Source: Thalassospira sp. TSL5-1
GTDB lineage: Bacteria; Pseudomonadota; Alphaproteobacteria; Rhodospirillales; Thalassospiraceae
Reading direction: 5' to 3'
Assembly: GCF_001907695.1 (NCBI RefSeq)
Contig: NZ_KV880638.1
Location: forward strand, 1,364,882 to 1,428,881
Length of the DNA stretch: 64,000 nucleotides
Shown here: positions 17,366 to 25,059 of the stretch, in pieces
Numbering within the stretch: the first letter of the stretch is position 1
Layout: every line of letters begins with the position of its first letter
Translations under genes and position numbers: made by a program
The notes under the pieces: generated by a model
The model's input: only the letters and a program-made list of their open reading frames with translations
Told to the model about the DNA's origin: nothing
Database searches by the model: none

Positions 17366-18787
17366 ATGCAGATGCCGGGCAGGGCGGACGACAGGCTTTT
17401 ACTGATTGATGCGGTGGCCGACGAACGCCGGGTTGCCCTGCTGGAAAACGACCGTGTCAGCCGCATTTGGCTGGATCGCGGGGGACCGCGCCGTTTTGAT
17501 ATTCATATCGGTCGCATCTCGCGCGTGATGCCGGAAATGGGTGCGGCGATGGTGGTGCTGGATGGCAGTGACGATGGCCTGTTGCCGCTGGACCGTATTG
17601 ATGGCCCGGTCCATGAAGGGCAATGGGTGATTGTACAGGTTTCGCGCCTTGGCTTTGAAGACAAGGGGCCGAAACTGACCGGCCGTATCGCCATTGAAGG
17701 GGCGGGCATGATCCTGCGCCCCGCCGGCGGTATTATTGATATTCCCCGTAAAATTACCGACCCGCAAATACGCGATCACCTTGCGACAACCCTGAAAGCA
17801 GTGGCCCTACAGGGTGAAAGTGTGACCTTGCGGACAGTGGCGGCGAGCTGGGATGATGATGCCCTGCGCGGCGAGTTTTCAAGGCTTCGGGCGATCTGGC
17901 ATAAGGCGGTTGGTGCGCAAAAGAATGCCACGCGCCCGGTTTTGGTTTTTCAGGCACCTTCTGACGTTGATCAATTAATCGAACATCATATCCTGGCTGG
18001 TGGGTCATGTATTGTCGATGGGGCGGCGGAATATATTCGCCTGCGCGGTGTGTTGCGCGCACATGGGGCCAGCGATGCGGCCTTTAGGGCACATAAGGGC
18101 GAATCGCTGCTGTTTGACCAGGAAGGTGTTGACGCCGCGCTGGAGGGTGCGCTTTCACCGCGTGTTGCCTTACCCGGCGGTGGATGGATTTCGATCGAGG
18201 CTACTACGGCCCTGTGTGCCATTGATGTAAATGCCGGCGGGGCACAGCCGGGCCAAAATGCGGCGCGGCGCAACCTGGAAGTTAATTTGCGCGCTGCTGC
18301 CGAAATTGTCCGTCAGGTGCGGTTGCGCAATTTGGGTGGTTTGCTGGTGATCGACCCGATCAGGATGCCTGGCCGGGCGGCACGGGATGCCTTTGACGAT
18401 GCAATAAGGCAGGGTTTCGCCTCCGAACCGGGCGGTGCGGTACAGATTGGCGGTTTTACCCGCCTCGGCCTATATGAATTAAGCCGTCAGCGCAGCGGGG
18501 CCGATTTGGCATCGCTGATGTTTGAGGGCGATTCGGCGGCTTCGCCGGGCACGGGGCGTAAATTGTGCCGTGATGCGGCGGCAAATAGGGTGTTGCGCGG
18601 TCTTGCCGCCGAAATGCGCCACCGACCAATGGGCGGGGTGCGGCTGCGCCTGCATCCTGATATTTTGCAATGGAGCACCGAGCGGGAAAGTTTCCGCCGT
18701 ATCCTTGGCGATATTTTTGGCGCGGTACCCCATTGCGATGCGGACCCGGCACTGGCACGCCATGAATATGTGATTGAAAGGCTGTAG
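17366..18787 (+). CDS. rng: Ribonuclease E/G family protein lacking the zinc-link
   Basis: This is a 473-residue endoribonuclease related to RNase G, which trims 16S rRNA and degrades mRNA. The N-terminal S1-like region is followed by the catalytic DNase I-like subdomain: ALCAIDVNAGGAQ and LLVIDPIRM, which carry the two magnesium-binding aspartates. In most RNase E/G proteins a CPxCxG zinc-link follows. Here the region after YELSRQRSG has a single Cys (GRKLCRD) and no CPxC pair, so the metal-linked dimer-of-dimers interface is missing. The second magnesium motif also reads DPIRM where DFIDM is usual. It sits between maf and yacG, the usual place of a short divergent RNase G in this class. Confidence 0.85.
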   Translation: MQMPGRADDRLLLIDAVADERRVALLENDRVSRIWLDRGGPRRFDIHIGRISRVMPEMGAAMVVLDGSDDGLLPLDRIDGPVHEGQWVIVQVSRLGFEDKGPKLTGRIAIEGAGMILRPAGGIIDIPRKITDPQIRDHLATTLKAVALQGESVTLRTVAASWDDDALRGEFSRLRAIWHKAVGAQKNATRPVLVFQAPSDVDQLIEHHILAGGSCIVDGAAEYIRLRGVLRAHGASDAAFRAHKGESLLFDQEGVDAALEGALSPRVALPGGGWISIEATTALCAIDVNAGGAQPGQNAARRNLEVNLRAAAEIVRQVRLRNLGGLLVIDPIRMPGRAARDAFDDAIRQGFASEPGGAVQIGGFTRLGLYELSRQRSGADLASLMFEGDSAASPGTGRKLCRDAAANRVLRGLAAEMRHRPMGGVRLRLHPDILQWSTERESFRRILGDIFGAVPHCDADPALARHEYVIERL

Positions 18788-18790
18788 ATA

Positions 18791-19009
18791 ATGGTTGGCA
18801 AAATGACGGCATCTTCCAAGGCTTCGGCGCATGCGGGGGCAACCAAATGCGCCATGTGCGATGCCCCTGTTGTGGAAAAATACAGGCCTTTCTGCTCCAA
18901 ACGCTGTGCGGACCTTGATTTGGGCAAGTGGCTGAATGCCAGTTATGCCGTGCCCGCAACCGAGCCACCCGAGTATCTTGAAGACCTTGAAGATGAAGAC
19001 GAATTTTAA
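18791..19009 (+). CDS. yacG: DNA gyrase inhibitor YacG
   Basis: This is a 72-residue zinc protein. Four cysteines (KCAMCDAP and FCSKRCADLDLGKW) form the treble-clef zinc finger of YacG, which in E. coli binds GyrB and inhibits gyrase. The acidic C-terminal tail (EYLEDLEDEDEF) is typical. It starts 3 nt after the rng stop and is the last gene of maf-rng-yacG, immediately before tRNA-Phe. Confidence 0.93.
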   Translation: MVGKMTASSKASAHAGATKCAMCDAPVVEKYRPFCSKRCADLDLGKWLNASYAVPATEPPEYLEDLEDEDEF

Positions 19010-19113
19010 GTTCAAAAAAAATGTGAAAACAGGCTGGACAAGGTGAAAGCCAGCTTGTATAACCCCGCTCGTTCCGCAGGGAACGCTTCCGGAAACGGAA
19101 ACGCTTCAAGGAT

Positions 19114-19189
19114 GCCCAGATAGCTCAGTTGGTAGAGCAGTGGACTGAAAATCCGCGTGTCGGTGGTTCGAATCCGCCTCTGGGCACCA
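19114..19189 (+). tRNA. tRNA-Phe (GAA anticodon)
   Basis: The 76 nt fold as a cloverleaf: acceptor GCCCAGA with TCTGGGC, D-arm GCTCAGTTGGTAGAGC, anticodon loop with GAA, TTCGAAT T-loop, and an encoded ACCA end. Position after yacG is conserved in related bacteria. Confidence 0.98.
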
Positions 19190-19205
19190 CTTGAACTTCA
19201 AAATG

Positions 19206-19230
19206 AACCTGGCTTCGGCCGGGTTTTTTT
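19206..19230 (+). terminator. Intrinsic terminator after tRNA-Phe
   Basis: AACCTGGC-TTCG-GCCGGGTT forms an 8-bp stem (one G-T pair) closed by a stable TTCG tetraloop, and is followed by five or more T. It lies 17 nt after the tRNA end. Confidence 0.9.
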
Positions 19231-19661
19231 GTGCCTGTTGCAAATTTTTCCCCATCTTTTTCAAGACAGCCGGGTTTTGTTTTTGTTGATTTGCGCTGAC
19301 CTGTGCGCCTGGGTAGGGAATCCGCCTTTCGGGGGACGCAGGTGCAGTTGTGTTGTGACGAAAATCCGCTTTTGGTGAGGATGAAGGCGCGAATTGGGCC
19401 GGATTCGTGGTTATTTGAACATCCGAAGCCGTGTTTATTCATTCAATTGAACATTCATCTCCCCACTTGTGGCCTGTTGGGCAAAAATGCTTGCCACAGC
19501 GGTGCTTAGTTTGCTTTTTAGCAATATTGTTACAAATACATGACGTCGTTTTGAGCAGCATCATTTCAAATTTCTGAAATATGTTTCACGATAGAACTGT
19601 TTACAGGTGACATTTTCCGGCACCTGCCAAAAAGACAGAACAATATAGATAGGGAAACCGA
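19231..19661. other. Intergenic region before the CYTH/CHAD gene
   Basis: There are 431 bases with no supported gene. Sequence up to about 19440 is mixed. From 19440 to 19640 it becomes AT-rich and should hold the promoter for the CYTH/CHAD gene. No repeat, tRNA or RNA element was recognised. Confidence 0.4.
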
Positions 19662-21218
19662 ATGGCGGAGAAACAGATCGAGATCGAACTCAAGATGCGG
19701 ATCGATCCGAAACATGTGAATCGTCTGAAACAGGCTCCTGTTCTGCGTGAAGTTAAAGAAGGCCGCCGCCTGACCACCACGCAGCTTGTTTCCATCTATT
19801 ACGATACGCCCAAACTGGCGCTGTCGCGCAAGGGGCTTGCGATTCGGGTGCGCAAAAAAGGCAATACCGGATGGGAGCAAACCGTTAAGGCTTCCAACGG
19901 GTTGCGTGCGGCTTTGCCCGAACGCCAGGAATGGACGGTCGAGCTGGAAAACGGCGAACTGGATCTGGCAAAATTTACCGATGCCGATGTGCTGGCATTG
20001 CTCGACAAGCTGGCGAAAAACAAAAAGATCGATCGAATTTTTGAAACCGATCTGTCACGCAGCAGCGTTGATCTTGGCTATCGTGATGCGGTGATGGAGC
20101 TTGCGATTGACCAGGGTGTTGTGCGCGCCGGGGACCGCGAAGCACCGATTTCCGAGGTTGAACTGGAATTAAAGGAAGGTCATCCCGCCACCTTGTTTGA
20201 TCTTGCGCTGGAATTGCAGCGCACCGTGCCGCTTTACCTGAGTTTGCGGTCGAAGGCCTCGCGCGGGCGTGCGCTTTATTTCAATGAACAGCCCTCCTTT
20301 TACAAGGCCGTGCCGGTGGGTCTTCATGCGGGTATGAGTGCCGAGGAAGCCTTTCGTGCCGTGATTGCCCAGGGCCTGACGATGATTTTGGGCAACGAAA
20401 TTTGCGTGCGCCAGGATTTGCATCCGGAAGGGTGCCATCAGATGCGCATCGGAATGCGGCGCCTGCGCGTGGCGTTCAGCCTGTTTCGCCATAACCTTCC
20501 CTCTGGCGAGGCAGTGTTAATTCGCCGTTTGCTAAAAATCTGCACCAAGGGGCTGGATGCCCTGCGCGACTGGGATGTGTTTTTGGATGAAACCCTGCCC
20601 GCCATTGAAATGCGCTTTCCTGACAGGGATGAAAACGGCCCCAATGCCGAATTGCGCAAGGCGGCGGAACATCAGCGTGCCCTGGCCCTGAAAACGGCCA
20701 ATGCCATGCTCGATTCACCGGATTACCAGCAGCTTTGCCTGTTACTGGGCGCGTGGTCCAGTTATTCGCGCTGGGCATCGGGGGCAAGCGCAACACAGAT
20801 GCGGGCCATGTCGGCCCCGGTTGGCGAATTGGCCGAACCGCTGCTGGAAAAGGCGCGCAAACGCATCGGCAAGCGTGGCTGCAAGGTTACGGAGCTTAGC
20901 ATTGCCGGGCTGCATGCCTGGCGGCTGGATGTGAAACAGATGCGCTATGCCTGCGATTTCTTTTATGAAATTTACAGTGGCAAATCGGTGCGCAAGTTCC
21001 GCAACAATCTGGCCGAATTGCAGGATATTTTGGGCCAGCTTAACGATGCTGCCGTTGCCGAAAACAGACTGGCGGTTTTGCAGTCTACCCTAAGCAAGCA
21101 GGGTATGGTTGGGGTGGGTCGCCTTGCCGGCTGGTATGGCGCGCGCGCCGATTACCGCCTTCAGGGCATTGCAGAGGCCTGGAAGGCTTTCGACAAGCAA
21201 AAACCGTTCTGGCGCTAA
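19662..21218 (+). CDS. CYTH and CHAD domain protein (inorganic polyphosphate-linked)
   Basis: This is a 518-residue fusion. The N-terminal CYTH domain (about 1-205) starts with the ExExK motif (EIELKMRI) and contains YYDTP and TVKASNGLRAAL. CYTH enzymes are triphosphate tunnel metalloenzymes such as tripolyphosphatases. The C-terminal CHAD domain (about 220-515) is a His-rich helical module with conserved QMRIGMRRLRVAF and HAWRLDVKQMRYACDFFYEI segments. CHAD modules bind polyphosphate granules. The fusion therefore suggests polyphosphate or triphosphate turnover. The start follows AGATAGGG at reasonable spacing. Immediately downstream is the CRISPR array. Confidence 0.93.
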   Translation: MAEKQIEIELKMRIDPKHVNRLKQAPVLREVKEGRRLTTTQLVSIYYDTPKLALSRKGLAIRVRKKGNTGWEQTVKASNGLRAALPERQEWTVELENGELDLAKFTDADVLALLDKLAKNKKIDRIFETDLSRSSVDLGYRDAVMELAIDQGVVRAGDREAPISEVELELKEGHPATLFDLALELQRTVPLYLSLRSKASRGRALYFNEQPSFYKAVPVGLHAGMSAEEAFRAVIAQGLTMILGNEICVRQDLHPEGCHQMRIGMRRLRVAFSLFRHNLPSGEAVLIRRLLKICTKGLDALRDWDVFLDETLPAIEMRFPDRDENGPNAELRKAAEHQRALALKTANAMLDSPDYQQLCLLLGAWSSYSRWASGASATQMRAMSAPVGELAEPLLEKARKRIGKRGCKVTELSIAGLHAWRLDVKQMRYACDFFYEIYSGKSVRKFRNNLAELQDILGQLNDAAVAENRLAVLQSTLSKQGMVGVGRLAGWYGARADYRLQGIAEAWKAFDKQKPFWR

Positions 21219-21339
21219 CACCCGGCAGCCTCCAAAGTACGTCAGAATGGCGGGCCTTTGGATGGTTTTAGCAGGCGAAAAATGACTCGTTTTTGCGAAA
21301 AACACACGATTTTTCGGGAGAAAATGCCGGTTTTTGACT

Positions 21340-21377
21340 CAAAAAATCCCGCAACATATTGAATATGCTGCGGGATT
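21340..21377 (-). terminator. Intrinsic terminator downstream of the CRISPR array (minus strand)
   Basis: Positions 21345-21377 are an almost perfect palindrome (AATCCCGCA against TGCGGGATT with an AT-rich inner stem CATATT/AATATG). Read on the minus strand the stem is followed by a run of six T. It begins only 10 nt beyond the last repeat in the minus direction, so it would end array transcripts. Read on the plus strand there is no T-tract. Confidence 0.85.
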
Positions 21378-21387
21378 CGCAGTTCCT

Positions 21388-21747
21388 ATTGTAGCAGGTT
21401 CGATTTTAGAGGGTAGCTACAACCTGTCGTCCCTGATCAAACATGTCGCGTTCATTGTAGCAGGTTCGATTTTAGAGGGTAGCTACAACAGCCTGAAACC
21501 GTGTAAGTAAATTGGTTACATTGTAGCAGGTTCGATTTTAGAGGGTAGCTACAACCGCTCTGTCGCATTTGTGCCGGTTTACCGGTATTGTAGCAGGTTC
21601 GATTTTAGAGGGTAGCTACAACAAGCTGCTATTGAATGGTGGCATTTCATCAATTGTAGCAGGTTCGATTTTAGAGGGGAGCTACAACCAAATGCTTCGA
21701 AAGTGTTCCCTGTTACGAATTGTAGCAGGTTCGATTTTAGAGGGGAG
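21388..21747 (-). CRISPR. CRISPR array with type II-C-like 36-nt repeats, no cas genes nearby
   Basis: There are six repeats. Five are 36 nt (21388-21423, 21454-21489, 21520-21555, 21587-21622, 21653-21688) and one is truncated (21719-21747). The five spacers are 30, 30, 31, 30 and 30 nt and share no sequence. On the plus strand each repeat begins ATTGTAGCAGGTTCG and ends GGTAGCTACAAC. On the minus strand it begins GTTGTAGCT and ends CTGCTACAAT. This matches the layout of Neisseria-type II-C repeats, which also begin GTTGTAGC and end GCTACAAT, with near-inverted ends. The minus-strand end TGCTACAAT is an extended -10 promoter box. The repeats at 21653 and 21719 carry a T-to-G change, and the latter has lost the GTTGTAGCT end. 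No Cas protein or tracrRNA anti-repeat is seen in the window. Flanks are CYTH/CHAD and photolyase genes. Confidence 0.95.
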
Positions 21748-21779
21748 TGGTCAATTAGCCCGTTGATCACAAATGCGGG

Positions 21780-23282
21780 TTATGACGCTCCCTCATTCCC
21801 GGCTTTCATCTGCTGATAGGCTTCCAGGGCGCGTTCGCGTCCGCCTTTTAAATCGACGATTGGTTCGGGGTAGGTTTCGCCAAGGGTGATGCCAGCCCCT
21901 TTTAACATCAGGGTCGGGGCTTCCCACGGTTTATGGATGTGGGAATCGGGCAGGTTGCGCAGTTCGGGCACCCATTGGCGGACATAATCGCCGTTTTCAT
22001 CAAATTTTTCGCCCTGAAGAACCGGGTTGAAAATGCGGAAATAAGGTGCTGCATCGGCACCGCAGCCGCCAATCCATTGCCAGGAAAACGGGTCGGCTGC
22101 CGGGCAGGCGTCAACCAGCGTATCGTCAAACCATTCAAGCCCGTGCTGCCAATGCAAAAGCAGATGTTTGACCAGCAAAGACCCGACAATCATGCGCACC
22201 CGGTTGTGCATATAGCCGGTATGCCAAAGTTCGCGCATCCCGGCATCAACAATCGGATAGCCGGTTTTGCCCTGCTGCCAGGCCTTGAGCGCGTCATCAT
22301 CCTCGCGCCAGGGGAAATGATGGAATTGCTCCTGTAGCGGTTTGCTGCGCAGGTCGTCGGCATGAAATAAAATGTGATGGGCAAATTCGCGCCAGCCGAG
22401 TTCGGCAAGAAATTTGGCGGCGGTTTTTTGCAGTTTCGGCTCTGCCTCCGCCCGGTGGCTGACGGCATGCCAGATCTCGCGCGGGCTGATTTCGCCAAAG
22501 CGCAAATGCGGTGAAAGTTCCGATGTTACCCGCCGGTCGGGCCGGTCGCGCAAATTGGCATAATCGTTCAGGCGGTCATCAATAAAATCGGCAAGCTGCT
22601 GGCGGGCGGCGTCCTCGCCTGGGGTGAAGCGTTCAGCAAAACCCGTGGCCCAATTAAATGGCCTGGGCGAAAGGTCGAGGTCAGACAAAGCAACCGCATG
22701 CGCCGGGGCAATACCAGACAGGGGAACACCTGTTGGGGCCTTTTGCGGCGTGTCGGGGGCGGGCATTTTCAGGCAGGCCCGCCAGAAGGGCGAAAACACC
22801 TTAAACGATGTGCCTGCCCCGGTTTTGACCTGCCAGGGTTCAAACAACAGGTGGCTGTTAAAACTTTTGCATTCAAGGTTCAGCTCATCCCGGCAATGCT
22901 GTTTTAACGCCTTGTCGTGTGCCACTGATTGCGGGTCATAACAGCGGTTCCAGAAGACCGCCCCAATATCGTGATCCTCGCATAACCGGGAAAGCACGTT
23001 TTGGGCCTTGTCGCGAAACAGGCGCAGGCTGTTGCCTGGTTTATTGGCGGCACTGGTGCCGGTTTTATCGGTAATCGCCTTTTCAAGGGCCGACAGGCTG
23101 TGTTCCAGCCACCAGCGGGTGGCACCGCCCAGTTGTTTTTCCGTGATGTCGTCAAGAATATAAATCGGCAGAACCGTGCCATCATGCGCTTGTGCCCAGC
23201 TTATGGCGCTTGCAAGGGCGGGGTTGTCTGTCAGACGCAAATCGTTGCGAAACCACATCACGGCAATGGGGGGACGGGGCAT
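21780..23282 (-). CDS. phrB: Deoxyribodipyrimidine photolyase (cryptochrome/photolyase family)
   Basis: This flavoprotein uses blue light to split cyclobutane pyrimidine dimers. The 500-residue protein has an N-terminal antenna domain (VMWFRNDLRLTDNPAL) and a C-terminal FAD domain with LRFGEISPREIWHA, the long signature around ELGWREFAHHILFH, TGYPIVDAGMRELWHTGYMHNR and DPFSWQWIGGCGADAAPYFRIFNP. Tryptophans of the electron-transfer triad region (WREF, ELWHTGYMH, WFDDTL) are present. Class I CPD photolyase is most likely. The start ATG at 23282 begins directly at the antenna domain. It ends 33 nt beyond the truncated CRISPR repeat, so its stop is close to the array. Confidence 0.95.
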   Translation of the reverse strand: MPRPPIAVMWFRNDLRLTDNPALASAISWAQAHDGTVLPIYILDDITEKQLGGATRWWLEHSLSALEKAITDKTGTSAANKPGNSLRLFRDKAQNVLSRLCEDHDIGAVFWNRCYDPQSVAHDKALKQHCRDELNLECKSFNSHLLFEPWQVKTGAGTSFKVFSPFWRACLKMPAPDTPQKAPTGVPLSGIAPAHAVALSDLDLSPRPFNWATGFAERFTPGEDAARQQLADFIDDRLNDYANLRDRPDRRVTSELSPHLRFGEISPREIWHAVSHRAEAEPKLQKTAAKFLAELGWREFAHHILFHADDLRSKPLQEQFHHFPWREDDDALKAWQQGKTGYPIVDAGMRELWHTGYMHNRVRMIVGSLLVKHLLLHWQHGLEWFDDTLVDACPAADPFSWQWIGGCGADAAPYFRIFNPVLQGEKFDENGDYVRQWVPELRNLPDSHIHKPWEAPTLMLKGAGITLGETYPEPIVDLKGGRERALEAYQQMKAGNEGAS

Positions 23283-23332
23283 CCGGGCCTCTGGTTTGTT
23301 GGGTCTTTCAACGTAATAAGATCAAATTGAGA

Positions 23333-23379
23333 AGAGCGCGCCTTTGTAACATGCCAGTGGGGGATTGGCGGCGCGCTCT
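23333..23379 (-). terminator. Possible terminator between MocR gene and photolyase
   Basis: AGAGCGCGCC (23333-23342) pairs with GGCGCGCTCT (23370-23379), a perfect 10-bp GC-rich stem with a 27-nt loop. It lies just after the MocR-family stop on the minus strand. A T-tract is weak, so it may be only a partial terminator. Confidence 0.45.
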
Positions 23380-23398
23380 CTCTTTGGCTCGGGGTACA

Positions 23399-24943
23399 TT
23401 AAGTGTTACGGCGCAGGATTGTGATCAGATCATCAAAACTTTTTTCCAGTTGCGATTTTTCCCATCCAGCGAAACCCATGATCAATCCTTGGCGGTTTGT
23501 CGTCTCTTTCGTCAACCCTTGGTCATGGAAATAGGTGGATAAAAACCGGCAATCGATGTGTTTGTCCAACAGGGCGGATCGATAATGCACATCGTGCTGC
23601 CCGTTGATCAACCGGGTGCAAATATGCAGACCGCCATCATTGACCACAATATCCAGAAGGTCGCTGGCATGATCACGGATTAGCCCCAAAAGATGGCTGC
23701 GCCGGTCCCCGTACAGCAGGCGCATGCGCCTGACATGGCTGCCAAAATGTCCGTCGGCAAAAAAGGCGGCCAGGGCTGCCTGTGCCGTGGGTGCAGGCAC
23801 GCCATCGGCAAAGCCGCGCAAACCGCGAAAAACCGGTACCAGATCGTCCGGCAACACCAGATACCCCAGCCGGATGCCGGGAAACAGCACCCGCGAAAAA
23901 GTGCCGATATAAATGACACGGTTTTCACGATCCAAACCCTGAAGAGAGGAAAGCGGTGGTCCGTCATAGCGATAGTCGCTGTCATAATCGTCTTCGATGA
24001 TCCAGCCGTCATTGTCATGTGCCCATTGCAGCAAGGCCAGCCTGCGCGTCAGCGACAGTGTGGTTCCCAGCGGATAATTACGTGACGGGGTGGTGACCAC
24101 CATGCGCGGCAGGGCGTTTTTCAGGGCTGTCAGTGCGTCAACCTGCAGGCCTTCCGCATCCACCGGGATCGGCTGTATGACGGCCCCATTGGCGGCCAGC
24201 ACACCGCGAATGCCCTCATATCCCGGGTCCTCAAGGGCGACAATGTCCCCCGGGTCAATCAGGGCCCGCCCGACAAGGTCTAGTGCCTGCTGGGCACCGG
24301 AAACAATCATGACCTGATCGGCATGGCAATTCACCCCGCGCGATTGTCGCAACCAGCCTGCAATTTCGGTGCGCAAATCGGCCAGGCCCATGCTGTCATG
24401 CGGGGTGGCAATGGCGGGATGGGGCGCGCGCCAGGCACGGCGCAACAGGCGCGCCCAAATATCAAACGGAAAAGCCGACAAGTCCGGCATGGCTGGGTTA
24501 AAGAGGCGCGTCACCGACAAGGGAGGATGAAAACGGTTAAAGGCCAGGCTGCGCTGCGCACTTTTGCTGATACGAAGCGGGCGGTTTTCTCCGTTATGGG
24601 GCTGTGTTTGGGGAACGGGCGAAGTTGGGCGGATGGCTGCTTTTTTGCGGTCTTTTTTGTCGGTTAGAAAAAGATGGTCCGGCAGGCTGGTGGCGACAAA
24701 GCTGCCCGCACCCACGCGCCCTTCGATATAGCCCTCGGACATCAGCAGATCAAAGGCATTGATGATGGTATTGCGTGACAGGTGTAAATGCCGGGCCAGG
24801 TCGCGTGTCGCGGGAAGTTTTTCGCCGGGTTTGAGGCGTCCATCCAGAATGGCCGCACGAATACCCAGATAAAGCCTGCGATAGGCTGGCAGATTTGCCT
24901 CGTGGGACTGGCTGTTGAATATCCAGGAAAAAATCGTGCTCAT
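23399..24943 (-). CDS. MocR family (GntR-HTH plus aminotransferase-like) regulator with Lys-to-Arg at the PLP site
   Basis: This 514-residue regulator has an N-terminal winged helix of the GntR type (about 20-85: YLGIRAAILDGRLKPGEKLP, then DLARHLHLSRNTIINAFDLL), a linker, and a fold-type I aminotransferase-like domain (about 150-510, with VSGAQQALDL, EDPGYEG and DYDSDYRY). In MocR proteins PLP binds a lysine in GTFSK. Here the position is R351 (GTFSRVLFPGIRLGY), checked at the codon (CGG). PLP cannot form the usual internal aldimine, so effector binding may differ. It is divergent from a PNPOx-like gene over a 116-nt region with a direct repeat, the typical arrangement for a MocR regulator and its target. 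Confidence 0.9.
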   Translation of the reverse strand: MSTIFSWIFNSQSHEANLPAYRRLYLGIRAAILDGRLKPGEKLPATRDLARHLHLSRNTIINAFDLLMSEGYIEGRVGAGSFVATSLPDHLFLTDKKDRKKAAIRPTSPVPQTQPHNGENRPLRISKSAQRSLAFNRFHPPLSVTRLFNPAMPDLSAFPFDIWARLLRRAWRAPHPAIATPHDSMGLADLRTEIAGWLRQSRGVNCHADQVMIVSGAQQALDLVGRALIDPGDIVALEDPGYEGIRGVLAANGAVIQPIPVDAEGLQVDALTALKNALPRMVVTTPSRNYPLGTTLSLTRRLALLQWAHDNDGWIIEDDYDSDYRYDGPPLSSLQGLDRENRVIYIGTFSRVLFPGIRLGYLVLPDDLVPVFRGLRGFADGVPAPTAQAALAAFFADGHFGSHVRRMRLLYGDRRSHLLGLIRDHASDLLDIVVNDGGLHICTRLINGQHDVHYRSALLDKHIDCRFLSTYFHDQGLTKETTNRQGLIMGFAGWEKSQLEKSFDDLITILRRNT

Positions 24944-24963
24944 GCCGGCTGCTTTTCCAAATT

Positions 24964-24992
24964 GGTTCTATCAGTTTTCTTATATCGGTTCT
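24964..24992. promoter_or_regulatory. Direct-repeat operator candidate for the MocR regulator
   Basis: GGTTCT occurs at 24964-24969 and again at 24987-24992, 23 bp apart and both followed by an AT-rich step. MocR regulators commonly bind two direct repeats about two helical turns apart in such divergent regions. Binding is inferred. Confidence 0.5.
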
Positions 24993-25059
24993 TATGAAAA
25001 GTCCAATTTTGCCGATGATGCGGGACGTAAAGTTGATAACCGCCCTGGAGACACATGAG

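Noticed and set aside
21219..21387. A tracrRNA or leader near the CRISPR array
   Set aside because: No second copy of the repeat or its anti-repeat was found outside the array. The only structure is the terminator at 21345-21377 and a small CGAAAAA/TTTTTCG hairpin at 21296-21317.
21569..21770. ORFs reading through the CRISPR repeats on both strands
   Set aside because: They translate the repeat unit itself (IVAGSILEGS-like repeats) and have no start signal. The array explains them.
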